Positions 1-12,330 of a DNA stretch of 64,000 bases are shown here, in pieces (position 1 is the stretch's first letter; every line of letters begins with the position of its first letter). The position numbers were made by a program, and so were the translations under genes. The notes under the pieces were generated by a model. That model did no database searches. It had not been told where the DNA came from and saw nothing but the letters and a program-made list of their open reading frames with translations. This DNA comes from Dasyornis broadbenti (Eukaryota > Chordata > Aves > Passeriformes > Dasyornithidae), in contig VZRN01011464.1 of NCBI GenBank assembly GCA_013397935.1, forward strand, positions 4,692,336 through 4,756,335. The letters run 5' to 3'.

Positions 1-2404
1 AGATTATTTCATGTAGACCGCATTCAGGTATCTTTCTCAAAATTATAAGCTATCTCATTTTTTTACTTTACAAATTTTACTTTTATAGTGTCATGGTATG
101 TGCACCAAATATATACCCCATGATCTGATTTCTAAACACTCAATCCAATCCTTGTTGGAATGTGCGTGTTAAGGATAGGGCACTGTGAAAACATAAATAT
201 TGGGTTTGGAATTAATATATTAAATATATATAGAAAAAAATTGGGATATCCTCGTGATGGTTTCACTTCTTTTTTTTATAGAAAGTATTCGCTAAATGAT
301 GTGTGACAACTTTGCCCCAGTAATAAGACAATAAGAGACACAAGTGGGAAATGTTATTATACTGGTGATGCAACTGCACCTTACAACTCAAACATTAGAC
401 TATGAACATGAATTACCTGAAAGAGACTGTGAATCTCCTGAGGACCAAATCCCACTAGCCCACTCAGTGATCCAGTTGTGTTCACTATCACAAATTAATT
501 TTCTTTGCTGATTTATAAAATATGTTATTTAATAAAAAGGCCTTTTAATTAGTCAGGATTTTAACCACTTTATTGAAACAGGTGCCAATGAAATTATGAA
601 AGGCAATACACAAGTTTTCGAGCTTTAGATGTTGTACTCTGTTCTTCCTAATTATCCAAAACATCACAGATGCCTGTATACTCTCCTTAGAACAGACAGG
701 GGAAGATCACCTAGATTTCTAATATTTTTTTTTTCCTTAATTCTGAAATGACTGAGGACTAATCAGGATTTTTGTCACAGTAATTTGATTGGGAGTGTGA
801 AAAGATATCCCTCACAGCCTCCTCAACAAACACGACTGCATTGGCAAAAGCCTCAGAGTGGACATATTTATACTAGCAAAGAACGCCTCATGTTGGGATA
901 GTTTATCTTATTCATGGAACCAGTGGGAGTTCTGTCCTTATAAAACCTCTCTTGCTAACATAAGGCACATTTTCTCAAGAATGTTTTACTGATGTGAATA
1001 TATCAGCAAATATGTCTTAGTGTAAGAAGACTGTAATTCAATTAAAAATTAACACTATTCAAGCCTTAATGCTTTTACTGGATAAATTACATAATATTAA
1101 CTTATATAATAATTATGATTAATGATAGGAAAATATTGCTGTATATTCAAACAAAGTTTTAATCAAATTCCTGACATTTCCAAAGGTATTTTATGTATCT
1201 TAGGATTGTCTTGTGTTCTTCAGATTCACTACTTTTTATCTTGTCTTTTTTTAGAAGATGATTTTTCTTATATTGAAAGTCCTCACTAGACCTTTTAGAA
1301 ACCTTCCAGGTTACGTCTATACATCTTCCTTTCTGTATCTTTCCTTTTTTTACTGCCTTATTTGTCTTTCCTCCTACTGATGTCATTTTAGCTTAAAAAA
1401 ATTATGTGCTTGGGGGGAAGAAGAAGTAGATTTTCCTACTAAGGTAAGTTTGATTTGCCTGGTACCTAAATGGATACCCTTGGATATCAGGAGACAAAGT
1501 GATCAGATATAGTTCCCTTTTCACACTTATGTTGGAAATCTTATTTTATCACTCTGCTTCAGAAGTAATATTATCTCAGCCTCATGGATGTCTATTTTGC
1601 TGAACTTATTGCTATCACAGGTCATGGCGATTGCAATCCTTGCTTTCCAATTATAGGTGAAAGATACTCAGTTTCAGTTATTTACTCAGAGTTCATGGGG
1701 GACCATTCACGAATGTATCTGTTGTGTAAAAACACATTTTAAACACAGATCTTCAAAAATGCTCATAAGTTTTCTAGAGCAAAAGGTATCATTGCACAGT
1801 GTACCACACAAGTACAAGGACAGATAGAAAATGCAGAGTCTAGAAACTATAAGTAATAATAAATACAAAAATTAAATATCTGCCTTATTAAAAATTATGA
1901 CCTGACGAACACTGGAATATTTGGTAAAGATGATGATGAGCATTTGATTGCATTTATAAAGAAATAGTTTCCATGAAAGCAAAACCAATAACTGTTGAGA
2001 AATAAATTCTTCTGGAATTTAAGTTATTTATCCTTATGGTTCTTCACAAGGCACCATTGAAACCCTTTACCCCAAATGATGCTGGGGAAACTTAAAAAAT
2101 TGCAAATGCGTACTGGGCACCAGCAAGCATCATCCCAGAGAGACTTAAAAAAAAGACAAGAAAGCTCCTTCAGGAATAATTTATGTTTGCTGCCATGAAA
2201 AGAAGAACAATAACGTGTCTAGGAAGGAGCCACAAGTCAGTGAAGGCGTTCAGGAAAAAGAATGCATCAGTGAAGGACAAAATGAACTAATCCTAGCTAA
2301 GAGAGAAAGGACATATGCTGTGCTTGATCTGACTTGCAAACACAATGTATCAGGGGAAAATTTCTGGCATAAAGCAAAATTATTAATAAGTAATGATAGC
2401 TGCT
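1..2404. other. AT-rich intron, nothing recognised
   Basis: Anonymous AT-rich sequence. Short ORFs at 1159-1386 and 2215-2406 have no recognisable domain, no splice context and K/E/S-rich low-information composition. No repeat family could be named. Confidence 0.6.
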
Positions 2405-2620
2405 AGCGAAGCCCCACTAGAGGAACAAGGAGGTCCTCGTGGGGAGTGTGGAGCTTCCAGGCTGCCTCTAAGGGCAAGGAGTTCTTTTCCCAGCCTTTTG
2501 GAAGGGAAGGACTGGAGGTCCTGCTGCAAGACCCCATTCCTCTGAACAGCAGGCCTGGGTGAAGAGGCCATAGAGACCAGAGCACTATTAACTTGATTTC
2601 CCTCTGTGACACAGAACATC
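2405..2620. other. Local GC-richer block, unclassified
   Basis: About 215 bases clearly richer in G+C than the flanks, with two overlapping minus-strand ORFs (2383-2619 and 2403-2612) that are open because of composition. I do not recognise either peptide or a repeat family. It may be an old repeat fragment. Confidence 0.35.
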
Positions 2621-3384
2621 AGGCTTTTCTAAACCAATTCTAGTGAATAAAAGCATAGATGCTTTCTGTGTATTTTTTCTCTGAAAAAAAACATTAAAAA
2701 TTACTCTGTTTTGTAATAAGAATTGTCCAGATTTACTCTTTTACCCCTTATATTATATAGTTTCCAGTCATCCTGCATAAATTTGCAGTACCTCAAAGTT
2801 TTAGTTTCTTCCAGACTAACATCCTGCAATTTCCCTTCACTACCAAAGGATATTTAATTTTAATACAACCTTAATCCCTTTAATTTAATCTGTAAATACT
2901 CATTTCTTTCAGACTTTCCATTACTTTTTCAGCTTGATTCCTCTTCTCCCTTCCTGCGATGCTCTGTGATGAGGACCCAGGTTACACACGCCAAACTCAT
3001 CCAAGTGATATTGAGGAGAGTGCTAAAGCAGTGAATCTGGTTGAGAAACGACAGTGAGCACTGACTGGAGGAGCTGCAGTGAAGTGACATGTTGATAACT
3101 TACACCTTGGATTCAGAATCTGAAGCATTTCAGTGCCAGAAAACAAGTGGGAAAAAAAAAAAAGATAACATGAAAGAATAGTATCAGAGTATTGCACTGG
3201 TTCTAGGAATACTTAGAAAGTATTTAAGAATAGTTTTGTTAGACTGAACTAATTACAAGCCAGAATGCATTGTGGGAAAAATCAGGGAGAAATAGGATTA
3301 TTAGCTCTCTTAGGAGGGTCAAACCCAGCGTAAGAAGAAAAATGATTTTGCATGTCCTCCGTGGACACAAATCGGAACAGTGGA
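2621..3384. other. Intron, nothing recognised
   Basis: AT-rich unique-looking DNA with a short A-run near 3155. No coding signal. The start of the old LINE at 3385 may extend leftwards from about 3240, but I cannot align it. Confidence 0.5.
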
Positions 3385-3630
3385 TTAAAGCTGTGCAAAA
3401 TAAAATCTCCATCCAAGTATCAGGAAGCATTTTCTCCCCGTTAGGATGTCAGATCACAGAGCTGTCTCCCAAGGGAGGTGGTGCAAGGAGCTTCACTGTA
3501 TGAGTCATTTAAAATTAGACTGAAACAAAGCACCTGCATATACCTCAGGCAACATAGCTTCGTTGGCAGGCAGACAACCTCAATGACCTGACAAGGCTTA
3601 ACCAGCTCTCCTTTCCATCCTTCCATTTAA
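3385..3630 (+). mobile_element. Old CR1/L3-type LINE 3' region
   Basis: Reads like the untranslated 3' part of an ancient CR1-clade LINE. In order it has an ATCAGGAAGCATTTTCTCC segment (family: 'TATCAGGAAAAACTTTCT'), then CTCCCAAGGGAGGTGGTG, then CATTTAAAATTAGACTGAA, then AATGACCTGACAAGG near the end. The order of these words matches the family 3' region. Divergence is high and the terminal octamer tail is lost, so the insertion is old. The plus orientation is antisense to MAGI2. Confidence 0.6.
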
Positions 3631-5754
3631 TTTTAGTCTGTTCATATTAAGTAAAACGAGAAAAAATAGCATTCTGTGTAGCACTGATGTATTTGTTTCC
3701 TCAAGTGACTGATTACAAATGAAAAATACATAAATTGTTACAGATATTCAGAGATCTGATAGGTAAATCTAATGACTAGCTCTGGTTTGTGTTATTATTT
3801 AGGAAGTTATTTTAAAACATCCCCCCTCTCCCCCCCCACCGAAATGACAAATTTTCCTCACCAGAAGGTGAGCCAGCCAGGGGTAATCAAATACAGAAAC
3901 AAGATTTAGTTATACCTGGGATGATTATGGTTAGGGCATTTATTTTTGGACTCCTACTGCTTGAAATATCTACCTTTTCAGACACTCCTTAAGCATGCCA
4001 AAGCAAAAATGGTAGCAGCAGAAAAGAAGACAGTGACGATAAGAAAACATTCACATCTGAGCAGCAAGACGTTCCAAATTTGCTCCCCTGAGTTTTTCAG
4101 CATGTATTTGAGAGGACTGAATACCTCATTAGCTTTTTTTCTTTTTTCCCCCCAATTCCAGACACCATGGGCTAAAGAGAAAAAGGAGAAGATTTAGCCT
4201 TACGATTTGGGGGAGTTTACAGGAAAAGAACACAGGGAACAAATGATCAATTGATTCTTAATCTACTTCTGATATTGAAATTCACTTCACTCTCCTCTTT
4301 AATATTATTTACAGTTATTTTCCATGATTAAAAAGGAATTAACCTATCTGTAATTATACACTGCAGAATGTGTGGGGGGTGGGAGGGGGGGGAAAGAAGA
4401 ATGGCAAAGAAAAGTTCAGTGTTCTTAAACAGGTAACCAGTGCAGAAACCCAGCAGCTGACCTCTTGGACTGGCAGTGAGGCGTAAATGTATTTTTCGAA
4501 TTTTATGTTTGAAGAAAAGCAAATAAAATATCAATATTTAGGAAAGAGGGGAAAATGTCCAAGTACACAGTGGCCTATTATTCTGTCCTCAAAAGTATGT
4601 AGGGCTTTAAAACACACTTGGAAAATGAACAACAGGAACCTGATCTCTCTTCAGTTTAAAAGTTTTATGTGAACCCTCGCATAGGAAGTGACTAAGCCAA
4701 CATGGTTCTTTCATCTTAGCAGAACGAGAATGAGATGGAACACAAAGGTTCTACATTTGCAAGGGGTGAAGTAAGAGTAAAATGAAAAATTATCTGGTAC
4801 CTGAACATAATTTTAAATTCCATTTTGCACATCCTAGTCTATCCTGTGTAGCCTCTAGAAAATATTACAGAAAAGTGCAATACTTACAGGTCATAAGTAA
4901 TATTTTCCAGTCCCATATAGGAACTATGTTGGATGCCAGTCATACCCAAGGATACATCAAAAATGCAAAGGGTAATTAAGTTTAAACCCTTGATTAGCTA
5001 TCAAAACAAAGAGTTATGTAAAGCAAATCCAGTACTGACATAAAAGTGAATGATGTTGCCTTATATAGAACAAAATCCAGAAATTAGAGATAATTTTCTA
5101 TGTAGATGAGGAGCGATGTTCTAGAGCAATATTTTCATATGAAATAAGAACAAGATATTTCATCACTGCAAGACAGAGCTTTACAAGAAGTCTGGAATCC
5201 ATTTCTTAGAAAGAAGAGAATGAGGGAGGAGGTTCTTGTGTCCAAAGCATGTGAGTAGAAGCACACAGTGTGCGTCAACAATGGCCAAATGGAGAGCTTT
5301 AAACTGGTAATTACAGGACAGACGGAGATTCCTCAAAAAGCAAATGAGCAAGCCGAGGATGGAAGAGGCAAGGAGAGCCAGGAGAGATGGGAAGAGAAGG
5401 GACATAGCAATCAACAAAACCAAGGATGAAGTGGAATCACTTTAAGCACAGGTCCATAAAGAAGGAGGTGCCTGTGAAACGATCTTGAGACTGTTCTGGT
5501 GAATCAACATGCCTGGGTGCCTCTCTGAAGTGCTTAGACAATCATGGATATGGCATGGGGAACCAACCGGAGGAATAAGAAATCCACATGCAGTTACACT
5601 CATTGAGCTAATGGAGATGATGCAATAGCAAGTAAATTTTTGCAATAGTCTAGTACAGATTCTTTAGGAAAGACAGGCTGGGAAGGCGAGGTGGCGTTTT
5701 CGTGAGACTGCAGCTGGAATGCCTGGAGTTCTGCCTGGGGATAATGTACTAGTG
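3631..5754. other. Intron with a C-run and a G-run, otherwise anonymous
   Basis: Contains a C-rich run near 3822-3838 and the G-rich tract listed at 4374-4392. ORFs such as 3946-4197 and 5181-5423 show no domain. I could not place the GC-richer stretch at about 5200-5560 in any repeat family. Confidence 0.5.
4374..4392 (+). repeat. G-rich tract with G-quadruplex pattern
   Basis: Three G-runs of 6, 3 and 8 separated by single T and A bases. The last run can supply two G3 blocks, so the tract satisfies the usual four-run rule. The G strand is plus, so the MAGI2 pre-mRNA would carry the C-rich complement. Confidence 0.7.
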
Positions 5755-6230
5755 CATTGGTTATTCTTCCCCAGGTGCATTTCCCTTTGCTGAAATTCAT
5801 GAGTTTACTCTCAGCCTAATTCTCCAGCCTGTTCAGGTCTATCTGAATGGCAGCACCACTGTCTCTATATCAGTCACTCCCAGATTTGTATCATCTACAA
5901 ACTAGCACAGTTAGTACACTGCTAGTGGTACACTAGAAAATGTGTCCCATTTTCTGGATCGTTAATGAAGATGTTTGAGGAACAGTATTGGCCTCAGTAC
6001 CAATCCCTGGCATAACATCACCAGTCTTACCTCCAACCTTACTTTGTATCACTGATCTCAACCCTGTAGACCTTGCTGTTCAGCCAGTTCTCAGTCTATC
6101 ATATACTGTTCTCTCGTCCGTATTTTGCCAGCTGGTCTATGAGAGCGTTGTCAGAAACAGTGTCAAAAGTCATATTACAGCCCAGGTAGGGAACATTTGC
6201 CGCCCCCTCTTCATTCACAAAGCTGGTCAC
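5755..6230 (-). mobile_element. CR1 LINE remnant, reverse-transcriptase region
   Basis: On the plus strand this reads as the complement of CR1 ORF2. Segments include CCAGGTGCATTTCCCTTTG, TGAAATTCATGAGTTTACTC, CTCCAGCCTGTTCAGGTC, a gap-rich part around ATCGTTAATGAAGATG, and CAGCCAGTTCTCAGTCTATC to ACAGTGTCAAAAGTC. In intact CR1 these encode part of the RT domain and its C-terminal side. Every frame now carries stops, so it is dead. Its own 3' end should lie at lower coordinates but is not seen, so the copy is broken. It is sense with respect to MAGI2. Confidence 0.65.
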
Positions 6231-6290
6231 TAGATGACCTGAGGAGGCCCCTTCCATCCTAAGCAATTCTGCGAGCCTGTGATTTGAGGA
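6231..6290 (+). mobile_element. Very short CR1 3' end
   Basis: About 60 bases match a plus-strand CR1 tail: TAGATGACCTGAGGAGG, then CCCCTTCCATCCTAAG, then ATTCTGCGAGCCTGTGATT with decayed octamer repeats. It directly abuts the minus-strand CR1 remnant on its left. Strong 5' truncation is normal for CR1, but a copy this short is near the lower end. Confidence is limited by its length. Confidence 0.55.
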
Positions 6291-9200
6291 TGACCATTTG
6301 TGTGTGGCAGACAAGAAGAGCAGACAGACAGCAGCAATCTGTGTGTCAGATCGCTGATAGCCACCGTAGCGCCAAAGTGGTTGGCACTGAGTAATATCAG
6401 GTTTACCGTTATGAGTAAACCTGGAACCTGACCCCCACCTGTCAGGCTTCTTTTGCAATCCTAGAGAATGTTAGAACCGACTTCCTCTGACCACGCTCGT
6501 CAGGGCTATTGATAAAAATGGTAGCTCATCTCTGTGTCTGTACCCAGCAGATTAAAATACGGATGTGTTTTCCTGTCCTCTCTTTGATCATCAGCCCTGG
6601 AATACAGTCCCTGTTCTGCTAAGGGCCTCTTCTGGGATCTTAAACAGGTCTTCAGCTGTATAGGAGAGCTCACCTCATCTACTTAACTCCCTCAATGTGT
6701 GCCCTGTAATTTAGTGCACCCAAAGTTAAGAACTGAAATTCTCAATATAGAGAATGCAAAGAATTTAATGCCTGTAGGGGATGATTAGGAGCACTAAGTT
6801 AAACACTTAATGTTACACAGTGTAAATAATCTCTCAGTCATGTGTTCTTTTTCCCGGTGAATTCCTGACTCATTCATACAATGAAAATGTACAGAATGAA
6901 ATGAAAGAAGGATATTCAGTATTTATTTTTATCTGAATGTTATGTGTCTTCATAACATGTAACATGAAAACTTTAGCAGTTGATAAAGTAGAGGTGCTGT
7001 GAAGAATTTTTTCAATGCCTAATCAAAAAATACAAAGGCAGCATTGGAAGTAGCTGGTTTGTTTTACCTTCTTTTGCCTTGATGACTTATTCGGAATGGC
7101 ACTTCTGAAAGTGAATGCTATCTCACAAACCAATTTATTTCTGAGCATCCTTGGAATGAGGAGTGGAAAGAATGAGATAAAACAGCAAAGGAAAGTAATT
7201 ATTTTGTAAATTGCAGGTCAGCTGCATGAAGACTACTATAAAATATATCACTATGCTTTGCCCAATCCTTTTTTACAAATAAAGATCATGCTTACAAGTT
7301 GGAAAGTTATTGTACTGCTGAAAACAGTGGAAACTACAATCTGTAATTCAAACAACAAAACAACCCCCTTCCCTTCTCTCCCCACACACTGCAGTTTTTA
7401 TATATATTTAGAGCATTTTGACAGAACAATGCATTTCTACAGGGAAAAAACCTGTCTCAAAAAATTTACTGTCTATGTGATGCATGTTTCTTCCCAAATC
7501 TTGTTTATCTAATTGGATTGCCACATTTCAAAAAAGAGTCTCTTGAGTTCATATAAGCCGTGAAGACGTGTGTAAGAATTGGGCTCTGTACAAGCTATGT
7601 ACCATTAAGAGAAACACTCCAGACGTTGTACATACACACAACAATGAGAAATTATGAAATGTTCAAAAAACAGAATGATTTTCCTTAGGAAAAGACATCA
7701 TCATTTAATCTTGTGCTTGGAATTACTCTCTTTTTTCTTCCCATGTGACTTTCACTGACAAAATCAGTAGTACCAAAGGTCAAAAATAGTCTAGGATGCA
7801 AGAAATTACTCATAACTGATAAAACAAAAAAAACTTGCTGAAAGCCCAGAAGGTCACAGATGCAGGCTCTGCTCTAGCTGATTCAATCTAAGCCTCAACA
7901 TAGAAGATATTACCAAATTTTTACCTCACGGTCCCTAAAAATACCTTTCTCTGAGCTTGCATTAAAGGTGAGGCAAGAGGGTTATTGTACCTTGGTCAGC
8001 TCAGCCTCCTCACAAAGCACCTCTTGTTGACTGTGGTCCTGTTAGTGGTTTCTACTCCACCCTCCAGTACAATCCCAGTAAGGGAAAGGCAAAACAATCT
8101 TTTGCTTTACCCTAATCAACCAAACATACTGTCTTCATCTCTAGGTTATTCCTTTAGGTAGAACAACCCACTCTGGCATTGATGGAAACCCCTTAATGTG
8201 GGGGTTGCAGTGATGCCCCAAAGGCTGGGGGCTGATATTGTAAAGGCAGTGCCAGGTGAGATTATGAAGGGAAATTGTTAATTAGGGTTATAGGGGTGGG
8301 TCCTTCATTTCTATCACATTTTCTTCCTTTCTCTTTCCAGCTAAATTTTGCCACTGAGCATATAATCATGCACATCTTCATACCATCTGTCTTCTTTCAT
8401 ATTTTTTACAGCTGAGTCAGTCAGACTTTTAATTTAAATTTTCATCGATCAAGAGATTTTTATCCTATCACAGAGAGAGAAATAGAGGTTTTCCAAAGAT
8501 GATAACAGTTTCAGTAGCCTGCAGAAGGTTTTATGTCTATTTCTTTTAGCTGCAGAGTTTTTATGCTTAGCAGACTACTATCCAAATATAGCTGGGAAAA
8601 ATACGACAACAAAACGTGTGCTAGGGATTACCTACACAAGTACCTGCAACCAAAATCTCCACAGGGAGGTGAGACAGAGTTTTTCTCAAAAGACTCTCAG
8701 TTACAAAGTTACAACAACCAGAGGCTTTTGGTTAAGTCTAACTCGTAAAGCGAACTTATGTCTGACATATCCCAAGGTGCCAGCTCAGGATGCTCCTTCC
8801 CTTGTCACAGTCTGTCTACCCACAGCAAATGAAGTGCTCCTTGAAACAGTGACAGTACAGGACTTGCTCCTCAGCCTGTACCCTCTGCGGTGGAGTCTCT
8901 TACAGGCCCGGCACATACTGGGCAAGCAAGGAGGAAAGGCTTGCACCTTCCTCCTTGTCTCTGTGTAAAAGCCTTTCAAAGCCTTATTACAGAAGACTGT
9001 TAATGGGATATTTTATGATAGCTCACAGCCTATGCTGCCTACTGTGGTAGAAAATAGGAAACTGACTTGCTTTAGAGAAATCCTTTGGAGTTATTATAAA
9101 CCAGACTGAATATAATCATCCTTAACAGAATGTGTTAAAAATGCTGACAATAATATTGTTCCATACCAGAATCTGTGCTTTAAGGTTTTTTAGTTGTGAA

Positions 9201-9691
9201 TTAGGTCTCCTGGTGAAGCTTTAAGCAATGAAATAATTCAGCTTCTCCATTCACATGTGGTTAAGCTGATGTATTTCTTATTAAACTGGGCAAGAAAGCA
9301 GCTGTGAACTACACCATTTCCAGATCTTCCCAGTGGTGGGATCTTCCAGCTCCTCATAGTCAGAGAACAGAGCACTCCCAGCTGCAAGAGCCATTTAATC
9401 CTCATTGTATTTACCTACCTTTTAAACATTTTGCCACTTTTGACTAATTTATCAGCAGCCTTTTATTCAGCACAGCACCCATCTCTTCTCCTTCCTCACT
9501 TATTTTCCATACTGACATTATCTTCCCACTTACATAACTCCTTGCTCAACTCAGCATTTGCTTTACCTTTTCCGTTCTTGTTAGCACCCACTCTTACAAA
9601 ATCTCTTTGTATCTCCTGCTGTTCCTGATGTGCCCTCAGGAAGAATTATTTATGGCCACACTATGATGTCACCAACTTCAAGCAGATGAAG
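6291..9691. other. Intron, nothing recognised
   Basis: AT-rich DNA, a little GC-richer from 6291 to about 6700 and from 8750 to 8960. The minus ORF at 6099-6458 (119 codons) overlaps the CR1 remnants and is not a gene. Overlapping ORFs on both strands at 8618-8979 show no domain. The 6291-6700 part could be further decayed LINE, but I could not align it. Confidence 0.5.
6398..6435. repeat. Two adjacent small inverted repeats
   Basis: A perfect 9-bp stem, CAGGTTTAC (6398-6406) with GTAAACCTG (6415-6423), is followed at once by CCTGAC (6426-6431) and a facing GTCAGG a few bases on. They are short enough to be chance individually. Their tight spacing is the reason to list them. Confidence 0.6.
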
Positions 9692-9915
9692 TTATAAGGG
9701 ATGTTCAGAGATCATTTTGTCCAAACCCCCCTGATTAAGGAGGGTCACTTGGAGCAGGCTGCCCATGGCCAGATGGCTTTTGAGTATCTCCAAAGATGGA
9801 GACTTCACAACCTCTTTGAGCAACTTGTGCCAGCACTTGGTCACTTTGACAGTAAAAAGCATTTTATGATACTCAGACGGAACATGTGTTCCTGTTTGTG
9901 TCCATTGCTTCTTCA
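9692..9915 (-). mobile_element. CR1 LINE 3' end
   Basis: Plus-strand text reads as the complement of a CR1 3' end. In order: ATCATTTTGTCCAAACCCCC, GGAGCAGGCTGCCCATGGCC, CTCCAAAGATGGAGACTTC, ACAACCTCTTTGAGCAAC, GCACTTGGTCACTTTGACAG, and TTCCTGTTTGTGTCCATTGC. All are standard landmarks of the 3' untranslated region. The 3' end is at the low coordinate and the 5' side is truncated. Both strands have ORFs across it that are only repeat shadow. Confidence 0.85.
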
Positions 9916-11699
9916 ATACCTCTCTTTACCTCTTCCTTACCTCTTTCCTCTCTCTCTCTAAGGGTTCTGATGCACAGCTGTGGCAGCAGTCGCAGCGCTG
10001 GTCCATGGACACCCACTGTTTGGCACTCAGCTGGTTTCCCTACTGACTGCTTTCATCATTGCTCTTCATCTTACTATATACTCGTAAATTCACAAAAGAA
10101 AGCACTTTCTCTATTTCTTCTCTGCTTCTGCAGCACCTAGGCAATGGTTTCCAGTCTATGCCTGGAGTTCTCTGACACCATGTAAATACAATTAGCAACA
10201 ATTCATTCATCTAAAGCTCCTAGAACCTTATTAGAGAAGAGAATATGCACAGAACTCAAAGGGAGAACAACGGCATCCCTTCCCTACAATCAACCTCGAC
10301 GTCAGTGGAAGACCCTGCAAATGTGTCTACCCATGGACAGAAAAGTATCTGATTCCCCATCACCAATGTGAAAGTTCAGCATTCTTATCAGGCACATCAC
10401 TACGCAATTCAGAAGTCCTTGTTTTTCTTTTAATTGTAGATTTTTTCTCCTGTAGTCCTGAATTCGTTGATAGAGTACGTATCATAATTTGGTGGTGAAC
10501 TTAGATCAAAGCAAGATTTTTGCCTTTGCATTCCTCTGATCTTCGGCAGCCTTGAGGATGCTCTAAACTACCTCAGATATCAACCTACCACGGTCATAGC
10601 TATCTTGCATCCTGTCTCTTCCTAGTGATGACTGAAGGAGCTTAGATGTACCCTTAATTGAGTCTGGAAACATATATCTGAATCCTGAAGAGCCACTCAC
10701 TTTGCAGACTGTGGCACCTCTCCTGCACCACTTTCAGTGGTTGTGCACTTTCCTTACACAGGCGTAGCTTTCTGCTGCATCAGTAGTATCTTTTAAAACT
10801 TATTCTATATTCTTGGCTATTTTTTTCTGTATGCACAAAATAAAATAACTGTAAATGTAGGTCATCACCTGTGCTTTATACTTAACTCTCTAGCAGCATA
10901 TTTGACCTTGATTTCTGATTGCTTCTCCACTATTTTTTTGGAAATACACGGAGAACCTTCCATTGGCCAAAACCCCCTGTAGTTCTATTTTGCTTTCATT
11001 TACACAAGGTAAAACATAGAGTCATTATTTTTGAAAACAGTGTAAACCAAATATACAGATTTCCCTACACTTGAAAGGTTTTGTTCATTTGTTTTTAATA
11101 TCTTCAGGGTTTTTTGTTTTGTTTTTACTCAGAAACTCCTTGCTTTGAAACACAAGCACTTCTTTTAGTGCTTGTGATTTTTTGGTCTTTTATCTTGCTT
11201 TAATTAGCTCACTTGGGAAGTAATGTAACTCTATTGCAGAATAAGCTGTATCAGTAGCTGAATCCTTCTTTTCAATTAACCATACAAATCCAGGCCTTCT
11301 TCCCACACTCATACTGCATTATTTCACACTTGGCACAACCTACTTCTCTCAAAGTCCTTCATTATTTTAATGTTATCCTCACAGGATGCTTCCTGTCTTA
11401 TTTTGTGCCAGCAGGCTGAAGGATGCACACTTTTGTTCACCTGTCTGGAATCCACCACAGCAACCACGACCAGGGTTGCATGCAGGACTGTAAAGCCCTA
11501 CAATACTTTGCTATTGAAACAGAGTAATCAAAGCGAGATTTAACCACCTCCTCCCCCTCTCCAATTCCTTCCAAGGCCATAAAATGGAATTTTTTGTGTT
11601 TTGCTGCAAAGCAATTTCTGTTAAAAGAAAAGAAATACAGAAACCTCAATCCTTGCTAGTATACAGAAGCCTTATCCTGATTTTATAGAACGTTGTGCA
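9916..11699. other. Intron with a pyrimidine stretch, otherwise anonymous
   Basis: A CT-rich stretch (about 9905-9960) follows the CR1. T-rich runs occur near 11090-11130. No coding or repeat family signal was recognised. Confidence 0.5.
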
Positions 11700-12330
11700 A
11701 ACAAGGGAAGACTTCAAGGGTCAGTTTTGCTGCCAGGAAGCTCCTCTTCATTACAGGTGTGTCAGGATGGCAGAAGCACAGACAGGAAAACAAGAAGAAA
11801 GAAAGAATCATTTCCTGGATACAGAGGGCAGAATTAGGCAGGCCAAAGAAAAGCTGGAGTTGAGATTGCTGAAGGACATCAAGGGCAGCGGGAGAGGTCT
11901 CTACAGACACAGCAGCAAAGGAAGACTAAAGGAAGACTGGAGAGAACATGGGCTGGTGTGATAGGTGACCAAGTGATGGAGAGCGTAGGAAACTGTAACC
12001 TGATGAAGGACTCAATATCTTCATTGCCTCAGCCTTTACTGGCAAAGTCTGCTGCTCGCTCCCAGGCCATTCAGGTCTTCGCTTAGGAGCAAAGAATGGA
12101 AGTTACTACCCATGGTACAGAAGAATCAAATTAGGTACTAAATAGGTCAGCTGAACATGTGCAAGTCCACAGGACTGGACACAGTACATCTGAAAATGCC
12201 AGGGAACTGGCTTGATGTTGTTTTGGAACCATTCTCTATCATGTTTGAAAAGTTATGATTAAGAGAGCAAAGAAGGCACTTGAGAAGGCACTTGTTAGTC
12301 CTCAAGAAAGACAAGAAGGATTTAGGGAAC
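11700..12330 (+). mobile_element. CR1 LINE internal ORF2 fragment (linker to early RT)
   Basis: The open frame at 11695-11961 contains RIRQAKEKLELRLLKDIKG followed by LYRHSSKGRLKEDW. This resembles the linker between endonuclease and reverse transcriptase in CR1 ORF2, where family members read like 'IRRAKxxxExxLAxDIKxNxKxFYxYIxxKRKTRE'. Downstream the DNA still follows CR1, with TCATTGCCTCAGCCTTTACTGGCAAAG and later an ACTGGACACAGTACATCTG segment, then breaks up. The tail is missing. This is unusual because most genomic CR1 copies keep only the 3' end. It is antisense to MAGI2 and non-functional. Confidence 0.75.

Noticed and set aside
6099..6458. 119-codon minus-strand ORF
   Set aside because: It overlaps the CR1 remnant and CR1 tail. 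The peptide does not keep a continuous RT motif and the rest is anonymous.
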